Source: an uncultured Oscillospiraceae bacterium (GTDB lineage: Bacteria > Bacillota > Clostridia > Oscillospirales > Oscillospiraceae). Taken from it: a DNA stretch of 5,008 nt. The position numbers and the translations under genes are program-made. The notes beneath the pieces were generated by a model. That model was given only the letters and a program-made list of their open reading frames with translations, ran no database searches and was not told the origin of the DNA. Positions 1-4,496 of this stretch are shown piece after piece; within the stretch, counting starts at the first letter, position 1; each line of letters opens with the position of its first letter. The stretch spans positions 1 to 5,008 of the forward strand of contig CAKUMO010000057.1 in assembly GCA_934667815.1 (NCBI GenBank). The letters run 5' to 3'.

Positions 1-25
1 TGTCCTGTGTTATACTTTGATTCAT
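1..25 (-). CDS. Possible start of a divergent gene (first 8 codons only)
   Basis: On the minus strand an ATG at 25-23 opens a frame reading MNQSITQD up to the window edge without a stop. An AAAGGAG ribosome-binding-like site lies at 44-38, with a 12-nt gap to the ATG, which is longer than usual. A TATAAT lies further upstream at 130-125. The arrangement fits a gene divergent from the ABC transporter pair, where Firmicutes often carry a regulator, but eight codons cannot identify the product and no function is assigned. It could equally be a chance ATG. Confidence 0.3.
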
Positions 26-98
26 GAGGAATATGGTCTCCTTTTGTCAAGTTGTTGCGTGGTAACTCAACTTTAACTCATGAGGCCCTATTCCTCAT
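24..98. repeat. Inverted and direct repeats in the control region (possible operator or leader hairpin)
   Basis: ATGAGGAATA at 24-33 is repeated inverted as TATTCCTCAT at 89-98. The match continues after one mismatch to 36 and 86, giving 12 of 13 positions. Between the arms lie the palindrome CTCATGAG (77-84) and two direct copies of TAACTCA (63-69 and 74-80) spaced 11 bp apart, about one helical turn. On the minus strand, pairing of the arms would place the AAAGGAG site in the loop and bury part of the ATG in the stem. The arrangement suits protein binding or control of translation, but no known operator consensus is recognised. Confidence 0.4.
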
Positions 99-124
99 AC
101 CTTTTTTTCGTTTGTCCAAGATGT

Positions 125-130
125 ATTATA
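125..130 (-). promoter_or_regulatory. Possible -10 box of a leftward promoter
   Basis: A perfect TATAAT occurs on the minus strand. No good -35 match is seen 16-18 bp upstream of it (around 147-154) and there is no TG extension, so the call rests on the -10 alone. If used, the transcript would carry a leader of about 90 nt containing the inverted repeat before the ATG at 25. Confidence 0.25.
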
Positions 131-168
131 GTTCTAAAACGCCGACGGCCTTTCGCGGGAAATGACGG

Positions 169-197
169 TTGGAATTCCGGTGCGGATGTGATATAAT
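169..197 (+). promoter_or_regulatory. Promoter of the ABC transporter operon (sigma-70/sigma-A type)
   Basis: TTGGAA at 169-174 (4 of 6 to the -35 consensus) is followed by a 17-bp spacer and a perfect TATAAT at 192-197. TG at 189-190 gives the extended -10 motif TGATATAAT. Transcription would start near 204, leaving a leader of about 100 nt before the GTG start at 308. It is the only strong promoter-like sequence seen in front of the operon. Confidence 0.7.
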
Positions 198-228
198 CAT
201 TTCTCACAGATTTCCGTACCGGGCGATT

Positions 229-247
229 GCGGGCGGGAACCGCCTGC
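229..247 (+). promoter_or_regulatory. Stable hairpin in the ABC operon leader
   Basis: An 8-bp stem (229-236 with 240-247, one G-U pair) closes a GAA loop in the predicted leader RNA. It is followed by a short T-rich stretch (CTCTTTT, 251-257) that is too poor and too distant to be a clear terminator. A four-codon frame, ATG at 270 to TAA at 282-284, lies just downstream without a clear ribosome binding site. It could be part of an attenuator, but no alternative antiterminator pairing was established. Confidence 0.3.
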
Positions 248-296
248 CAAGCTCTTTTCGGGCGTATCTATGAAAAATCCGTAAAATCTATTTCTC

Positions 297-301
297 GGAG
301 G
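297..301 (+). promoter_or_regulatory. Ribosome binding site that fixes the GTG start at 308
   Basis: GGAGG sits 6 nt before GTG at 308-310. The upstream in-frame TTG at 227 has no such site, and its extra 27 residues do not resemble an exporter N-terminus. This site therefore decides the start. Confidence 0.8.
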
Positions 302-307
302 TCTGCC

Positions 308-2026
308 GTGAAACGTTTGCTGAAATATCTTGCAGATTACAAAAAGGAGTCCGTCCTCGCGCCGCTGTTCAAGCTGCTCGAGGCGCTGCTTGACCTTCTC
401 GTGCCGGTCGTGGTCGCGGCCATCATCGATCAGGGCATCAACGGCAGCGGCGGCACGCCCGCCGTCGTGCGCTACTGCCTGCTGTTGGCCGGACTTGCCG
501 CCGTGGGTCTGGCCGCGTCGATCACGGCGCAGTATTTCGCCGCCAAGGCCGCCACCGGCTTTGCCAAGCAGGTGCGCGGCGCGCTGTTCCGCAAGATCGA
601 CACTTTTTCCTATTCCGATCTTGACAGCCTCGGCGCACCCACGCTTCTGACGCGCATGACCAACGACGTCAACCAGCTCCAGAACGGCGTGAACATGGTG
701 CTGCGCCTGTTTTTGCGCTCGCCGTTCATTGTATTCGGTGCGATGATTATGGCCTTTACCATTGACGTCAAGTCCGCGCTCGTCTTTGCGGCGGTCATTC
801 CGGTGCTGGCGGCGGTGATTTTTGCCATCATTCTCGTCACTATTCCGAAATATAAGCAGGTGCAGGAGGGTGTGGACGGTGTGCTGGCCGCGACGCGCGA
901 AAATCTGAGCGGCACGCGCGTCATCCGTGCATTCCGCATCGAGCAGACGGAGATCGACGGCTTTGACCGCAAAAACCGTGCGCTGACGCGCTTGCAGCTC
1001 TTTGCCGGGCGCATTTCGGCGCTCATGAACCCCGTGACCTATGTCATCATCAACGCGGCCATCATCGCGCTGATCTATGTCGGTGCGCTGCGCGTGGATG
1101 CAGGCGTGCTGACGCAGGGCGCGGTCATCGGACTGTATAATTACATGTCGCAGGTGCTTGTCGAGCTTATCAAGCTCGCAAATCTCATCATCACCATGAC
1201 CAAGGCGCTGGCCAGCGCAAACCGCGTGGCGGATCTTCTTGACCGTCCCTCCACGGAAACGACGCTGCCGGAAAACGACGTGCAGACGCAGGCGAAGGTG
1301 CTCTTTGACCATGTGACCCTGACCTACCGGGGCGCGGGCGAGGCCTCACTGACGGATGTGTGCCTGAGCGTTCCTGCCGGGCAGACCGTGGGCGTCATCG
1401 GCGGCACGGGCAGCGGCAAGACCTCGCTGGTCAATCTCATTCCGGCGTTTTACGGCGCGGACGAGGGCGGCGTTTACATCGACGGACGCGACGCGCGCTC
1501 CATTGCGCCGCAGGAGCTGCGCGGCAGGGTTGGCCTCGTGCCGCAGAAGGCCGTGCTGTTCAAGGGCACGGTGCGCTCGAATCTCCTCTGGGGCGACGAG
1601 ACGGCCTCGGACGAGGCGCTGTATGACGCGCTGCGCGCCGCGCAGGCCTATGACTTTGTGATGGAAAAAGGCGGCCTTGATGCAGAGGTCGCGGAGGGCG
1701 GCAAGAACTTCTCCGGCGGCCAGCGGCAGCGCCTGACCATCGCCCGCGCCCTCGCACGCAGACCGGAAATTCTGATTCTGGACGACAGCGCCTCCGCGCT
1801 GGACTACGCCACGGATGCCGCGCTGCGCCGTGCGCTGCGTGCGCTCCCGTTCCGTCCGACGGTGTTCATCGTCTCCCAGCGCACGGCCTCGATCCGCAGC
1901 GCCGACCAGATCGTCGTTCTGGACGACGGCCGCGTCGTCGGCCTCGGCACGCACGAGGAGCTGCTGGCCTCCTGCGAGGTCTACCGCGAGATCTACGACT
2001 CGCAATACAAAAAGGAGGAGAAGTAA
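308..2026 (+). CDS. ABC exporter half-transporter, subunit with degenerate ATPase site
   Basis: A 572-residue type IV ABC exporter subunit, a normal length for a half-transporter, acting in the cytoplasmic membrane as half of a drug or lipophile exporter. The membrane domain fills about residues 1-300, with six likely helices near 17-40, 52-78, 133-152, 156-180, 243-265 and 272-298. The nucleotide-binding domain follows: A-loop Y340, Walker A GGTGSGKT (365-372), Q-loop Q413, signature FSGGQ (468-472), Walker B ending D492, D-loop SALD (496-499). The catalytic Glu is replaced by Asp (D493) and the switch His by Gln (Q524, in SQR). These changes mark the non-canonical partner of heterodimeric exporters such as TM287/288, BmrCD and LmrCD. 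The stop is followed after one base by the ATG of the partner gene. The GTG start is chosen from the GGAGG at 297-301. The substrate cannot be read from sequence; multidrug export is a family inference. Confidence 0.93.
   Translation: MKRLLKYLADYKKESVLAPLFKLLEALLDLLVPVVVAAIIDQGINGSGGTPAVVRYCLLLAGLAAVGLAASITAQYFAAKAATGFAKQVRGALFRKIDTFSYSDLDSLGAPTLLTRMTNDVNQLQNGVNMVLRLFLRSPFIVFGAMIMAFTIDVKSALVFAAVIPVLAAVIFAIILVTIPKYKQVQEGVDGVLAATRENLSGTRVIRAFRIEQTEIDGFDRKNRALTRLQLFAGRISALMNPVTYVIINAAIIALIYVGALRVDAGVLTQGAVIGLYNYMSQVLVELIKLANLIITMTKALASANRVADLLDRPSTETTLPENDVQTQAKVLFDHVTLTYRGAGEASLTDVCLSVPAGQTVGVIGGTGSGKTSLVNLIPAFYGADEGGVYIDGRDARSIAPQELRGRVGLVPQKAVLFKGTVRSNLLWGDETASDEALYDALRAAQAYDFVMEKGGLDAEVAEGGKNFSGGQRQRLTIARALARRPEILILDDSASALDYATDAALRRALRALPFRPTVFIVSQRTASIRSADQIVVLDDGRVVGLGTHEELLASCEVYREIYDSQYKKEEK
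2011..2020 (+). promoter_or_regulatory. Ribosome binding site of the second ABC gene
   Basis: AAAGGAGGAG lies inside the last codons of the upstream gene, 7 nt before ATG at 2028. It selects this ATG over the open frame that extends about 70 codons further upstream, which is only a shadow of the first gene. Confidence 0.85.
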
Positions 2027-2027
2027 G

Positions 2028-3761
2028 ATGAAGTCCTCCACGCTGAAAAAGGTTCTCAACTATGTCAAAAAGCACGGCGCGGCGCTGGTGCTGACGATCC
2101 TGCTTGCGGCCGTCACGGTGGGGCTGTCGCTGTACATTCCCATCCTCGTCGGCAGAGCCATCGACTGCATCATCGAGGCCGGCAAGGTCGATTTTGCGGC
2201 GATTTTCCCGATCCTTGTGCAGATCGCCGTCCTCGCGGGCGGCGCGGCGCTGGCGCAGTGGCTCAGCGGCGTGCTGAATAACCGCATCACCTACCGCGTT
2301 GTGCAGGACATTCGCGCCGATGCCTTCCGCAAGCTGCAAATTCTGCCGCTGTCCTATATCGACTCGCACGCCCACGGCGACACCGTCAGCCGCGTCATCG
2401 CGGACGTCGATCAGTTTGCCGACGGACTGCTCATGGGCTTCACGCAGCTCTTTTCCGGCATTGTGACCATCCTTGCGACGATCGGCTTCATGCTGTCGGT
2501 CAACCCGCTCATTACGCTCGTGGTCGTGCTGGCCACGCCGCTGTCGCTGTTTGTGGCGAAGTTCATCGCCCAGCGCACCGGCTCGCTGTTTCGCAGGCAG
2601 TCCGAGCTGCGCGGCGAGCAGACGGCGTTCCTCAACGAAATGCTGCAAAATCAGAAGGTCGTCAAGGCTTTCTCCCACGAAAAGCAGAACGAAGCCCGCT
2701 TCGACGACCTGAATGACCGCCTTGAGGAAAGCTCACTGCGCGCGGTGTTCTATTCCTCCATCGTCAACCCCAGCACGCGCTGCCTGAACAGCATCGTCTA
2801 TGCGCTTGTGGCGCTGTGCGGTGCGCTTGTGTGCATCAAATCGGGCGGCGCGGCGCTGACGGTCGGCGGCCTGTCCACCTTCCTTGCCTACGCCAATCAG
2901 TATACCAAGCCCTTTAACGAGATCAGCGGCGTCGTCACCGAGCTGGAAAATGCCATGGCCTGCGCGGCGCGCATCTTTGAGCTGATCGACGCACCGGCCC
3001 AGACGCCGGACGAGCCGGGCACGCTTGCAGGCGGCGACGGCGAGGTCGTATTCGAGCACGTCGATTTCTCCTATGTGCCCGAAAAACCGCTGATCGAGGA
3101 TCTGAATCTGCGCATCCGCTCGGGCGAGCATGTGGCCATCGTCGGCCCGACAGGCTGCGGCAAGACCACGCTCATCAACCTGCTTATGCGCTTCTACGAC
3201 GTCAATTCCGGCACGATCTTTGTCGATGAAACGGACATTCGCAGCGTGCCGCGCAGCGTCCTGCGTGCGCAGTACGGCATGGTTTTGCAGGATACCTGGA
3301 TCCGCAACGCGACCGTCTGGGAGAACATCGCCCTCGGCAAGCCCGGCGCAACGCGCGAGGAGATCGTCGCCGCAGCCAAAGCCGCGCACAGCCACGGCTT
3401 TATCAAGCGTCTGCCGCAGGGCTACGACACCGTGATCTCCGAGGAAAGCAGCCTTTCGGCCGGCCAGCGCCAGCTCCTGTGCATCACACGTGTGATGCTC
3501 TCGCCGCCGCCCATGCTGATCCTTGACGAGGCGACCAGCTCCATCGACACGCGCACGGAGATGCTCATTCAGGAGGCGTTCGCACGCCTGACGGCCGGAC
3601 GGACGAGCTTTATCGTGGCGCACCGCCTCTCGACCATCCGCGAGGCCGACCAGATTCTGGTCATGCGCGACGGCCATATCATCGAGCAGGGAAGTCACGA
3701 CGGCCTGCTTGCGCAGAACGGCTTCTATGCCGCGCTGTACCACAGCCAGTTTGAGGCATAA
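2028..3761 (+). CDS. ABC exporter half-transporter, catalytically canonical subunit
   Basis: A 577-residue ABC exporter subunit, partner of the gene ending one base earlier and surely translated from the same mRNA. Membrane domain about residues 1-310, with likely helices near 17-42, 58-82, 139-158, 161-182, 251-272 and 280-303. Nucleotide-binding domain: A-loop Y349, Walker A GPTGCGKT (373-380), Q-loop Q421, signature LSAGQ (476-480), Walker B MLILDE with catalytic E501, D-loop SSID (504-507), switch His H532 in AHR. Glu and His are intact, so this chain supplies the Walker face of the active ATP site, completed by the FSGGQ signature of the partner. Its own signature has Ala for the first Gly; it faces the degenerate site, as in TM288-like subunits. 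ATP hydrolysis is thus expected at one site only. A terminator-like hairpin follows 17 bp after the stop. Substrate unknown; multidrug-type by family. Confidence 0.94.
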   Translation: MKSSTLKKVLNYVKKHGAALVLTILLAAVTVGLSLYIPILVGRAIDCIIEAGKVDFAAIFPILVQIAVLAGGAALAQWLSGVLNNRITYRVVQDIRADAFRKLQILPLSYIDSHAHGDTVSRVIADVDQFADGLLMGFTQLFSGIVTILATIGFMLSVNPLITLVVVLATPLSLFVAKFIAQRTGSLFRRQSELRGEQTAFLNEMLQNQKVVKAFSHEKQNEARFDDLNDRLEESSLRAVFYSSIVNPSTRCLNSIVYALVALCGALVCIKSGGAALTVGGLSTFLAYANQYTKPFNEISGVVTELENAMACAARIFELIDAPAQTPDEPGTLAGGDGEVVFEHVDFSYVPEKPLIEDLNLRIRSGEHVAIVGPTGCGKTTLINLLMRFYDVNSGTIFVDETDIRSVPRSVLRAQYGMVLQDTWIRNATVWENIALGKPGATREEIVAAAKAAHSHGFIKRLPQGYDTVISEESSLSAGQRQLLCITRVMLSPPPMLILDEATSSIDTRTEMLIQEAFARLTAGRTSFIVAHRLSTIREADQILVMRDGHIIEQGSHDGLLAQNGFYAALYHSQFEA

Positions 3762-3778
3762 AATAAAACACACACGCC
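3760..3778 (+). repeat. Left copy of a 19-bp inverted repeat bounding the intergenic region
   Basis: This copy contains TAAAACACACACGCC (3764-3778), which recurs inverted at 4142-4156. With one mismatch the match grows to 18 of 19 (3760-3778 against 4142-4160). It begins inside the stop codon of the second ABC gene. Part of it is a simple CA run, which lowers its weight. No flanking target-site duplication is visible. Confidence 0.6.
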
Positions 3779-3817
3779 AGCTTATCAAAAAGTCCTTTTG
3801 GACTTTTTTGATAAGCT
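3779..3817 (+). terminator. Hairpin terminator of the ABC operon
   Basis: A 17-bp stem (3779-3795 with 3800-3817, one bulged T) closes a TTTT loop. The core is an A run, GTCC, the loop, GGAC and six Ts (3804-3809), a usual layout for an intrinsic terminator whose U-tract pairs back with the A run. Read from the other side it also ends in five Us, so it may stop transcription both ways between the convergent genes. Confidence 0.7.
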
Positions 3818-3822
3818 GTCTG

Positions 3823-3869
3823 CAAAATTGCAAAATCAAAATTTGTATTTTTATTATTTTGCAATTTTG
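3823..3869. repeat. 14-bp perfect inverted repeat in AT-rich DNA
   Basis: CAAAATTGCAAAAT at 3823-3836 is repeated inverted at 3856-3869 around a 19-base AT-rich spacer. Each arm itself contains the near-repeat GCAAAAT and the palindrome TTGCAA. It overlaps a weak promoter-like pair (TTGCAA 3828-3833 and TATTAT 3852-3857, 18-bp spacer). It is followed by a small GCCG-CTG-CGGC hairpin (3870-3880). Its role is unknown. Confidence 0.5.
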
Positions 3870-3894
3870 GCCGCTGCGGCGGGCTATTGAACGC

Positions 3895-3921
3895 GAAAGG
3901 GAACCCTGACGGTTCCCTTTC
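3895..3921. terminator. Perfect 11-bp hairpin, terminator-like
   Basis: GAAAGGGAACC (3895-3905) pairs perfectly with 3911-3921 around a CTGAC loop. The stem ends in AAA and TTT on its two sides but no longer U-tract follows in either direction, so termination is possible rather than certain. It abuts the nested hairpin block that starts at 3922. Confidence 0.45.
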
Positions 3922-4065
3922 ATACTAGAATTTCATGAAAAGCCAACGGCTTTTCATAGCGCCGCAGGCGCGTCAAATTCTGCACAAGACGTGGAGCACG
4001 CCGTCGGCGTGCTCCACAGTGCGCTATGCGCACGGGCTTCTTGATGTAATCAAGAAGCGTAGTAT
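3922..4065 (+). ncRNA. Nested hairpin block: candidate structured RNA or palindromic repeat element
   Basis: An outer stem ATACTA (3922-3927) with TAGTAT (4060-4065) encloses a second stem AGAATTT (3927-3933) with AAATTCT (3975-3981) and five perfect hairpins. These are 3935-3957 (10 bp, loop AAC), 3959-3971 (5 bp, loop GCA), 3991-4017 (12 bp, loop GTC), 4019-4033 (6 bp, loop TAT) and 4036-4058 (10 bp, loop GTA). Only 3982-3990 and a few single bases stay unpaired. No coding frame fits. An intrinsic terminator follows at once, so the block would end a plus-strand transcript. The three-base loops suit DNA hairpins as well as RNA, so a REP-like element is an equal alternative. It does not match an RNA family that I recognise. 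Strand is inferred only from the terminator. Confidence 0.4.
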
Positions 4066-4069
4066 TACA

Positions 4070-4109
4070 CTATCCTTCCCTCCGAAACTTTCGGCCGGAT
4101 AGGTTTTTT
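4070..4109 (+). terminator. Intrinsic terminator with T6 tail
   Basis: CTATCC (4070-4075) pairs with GGATAG (4097-4102). An inner stem CCGAA (4082-4086) with TTCGG (4090-4094) closes the loop ACT. The outer stem is followed after one G by six Ts (4104-4109). This is the best rightward terminator in the gap and implies that transcripts reach this point, either readthrough from the ABC operon or a separate RNA from the hairpin block. Confidence 0.7.
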
Positions 4110-4118
4110 GACAGTCTG

Positions 4119-4146
4119 ACGCCGGACGGCCCTTGCCGTCCGGCGT
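4119..4146 (-). terminator. Strong GC hairpin behind the minus-strand operon
   Basis: A perfect 12-bp stem (4119-4130 with 4135-4146) with a 4-base loop lies 15 bp past the stop of the alkyltransferase-like gene. Read leftwards it lacks an immediate U-tract. Read rightwards it is followed by a T-rich but interrupted stretch. It probably ends or protects the minus-strand mRNA. Its outer bases overlap the right copy of the 19-bp inverted repeat. Confidence 0.5.
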
Positions 4147-4160
4147 GTGTGTTTTACTTT
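4142..4160 (-). repeat. Right copy of the 19-bp inverted repeat
   Basis: This is the inverted partner of 3760-3778 (18 of 19 positions, 15 of them contiguous). It ends directly next to the stop codon of the minus-strand alkyltransferase-like gene, mirroring the left copy behind the second ABC gene. The two copies delimit 401 bp of hairpin-rich DNA. Confidence 0.6.
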
Positions 4161-4496
4161 TCAGAGAATCATATCCTGCGGCGTGGTCTGCCAGCCGTAT
4201 TTTTTCAGATTGACGCGGGGACATCCGCCGTCGTCGCGCACATCCACGCCCTCCTGCTCGAGCAGCTGCTTTTGCAGACCGGGAATGCGGAAATAAAATG
4301 CGCCGCTCAGCTCACCCTTGCCGTTCACGATCCGAAAGGCCGGAATGTCCTCGCCCGCCAGCCCCTCGCGCAGGGCGTAGCCCACCTGCCGCGCATTGCG
4401 CGGCTTGCCGCACAGCAGCGCGATCTGTCCGTAGGTTGCGACGCGGCCGCACGGAATGGCGAGGCAGACCGTGCGCATTTTTTCATAAAACGTCAT
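4161..4496 (-). CDS. Alkyltransferase-like (MGMT-family) DNA-binding protein without the acceptor cysteine
   Basis: 111 residues, the length of stand-alone MGMT C-terminal domains. The recognisable features are a TYGQIALLCG segment (21-30, with the DNA-contacting Tyr at 22), NARQVGYALR (34-43, with R36 in the place of the arginine finger), the active-site strand PAFRIVN (52-58), and a C-terminal LKKYGW typical of alkyltransferase-like proteins. In O6-alkylguanine transferases the active-site strand reads PCHRV. Here Ala53 replaces Cys and Phe54 replaces His, so alkyl transfer should be impossible. Family knowledge suggests a cytoplasmic protein that binds O6-alkylguanine lesions and hands them to nucleotide excision repair; this is inference. 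Its ATG overlaps the TGA of the upstream gene (ATGA, 4496-4493) and has no good site of its own, so it is likely translated by coupling. The GC hairpin at 4119-4146 follows the stop. Confidence 0.85.
   Translation of the reverse strand: MTFYEKMRTVCLAIPCGRVATYGQIALLCGKPRNARQVGYALREGLAGEDIPAFRIVNGKGELSGAFYFRIPGLQKQLLEQEGVDVRDDGGCPRVNLKKYGWQTTPQDMIL

Noticed and set aside
227..307. Upstream TTG start adding 27 residues to the first ABC protein
   Set aside because: There is no ribosome binding site and the added residues are unlike exporter N-termini. The GTG at 308 has GGAGG at the right distance.
197..1312. Long minus-strand open frame (371 codons) opposite the first ABC gene
   Set aside because: It is the antisense shadow of a GC-rich gene. 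Its translation is His/Arg/Asp-rich with no domain, and it lies over a certain coding sequence.
1815..2027. 71-codon upstream extension of the second ABC frame
   Set aside because: It is Arg/Ser-rich shadow sequence within the first gene. The ATG at 2028 has an excellent ribosome binding site and gives the family's normal length.
3709..3909. Small plus-strand frame running from the ABC gene end into the gap
   Set aside because: It starts inside the second ABC gene in another frame and crosses the terminator, with no ribosome binding site or known similarity.
2733..3923. Long minus-strand open frame (396 codons) opposite the second ABC gene
   Set aside because: Same cause. It runs through a terminator and hairpins and shows no recognisable domain.
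3922..4065. tRNA or tmRNA-like gene
   Set aside because: It is cloverleaf-like in outline only. There is no T-loop GTTCRA motif, no anticodon arm geometry and no CCA end.
3922..4065. Integron attC site or CRISPR array
   Set aside because: The hairpins differ in sequence from one another, so there are no direct repeats with spacers. The conserved attC core boxes (GTTRRRY with its partner) are not present.
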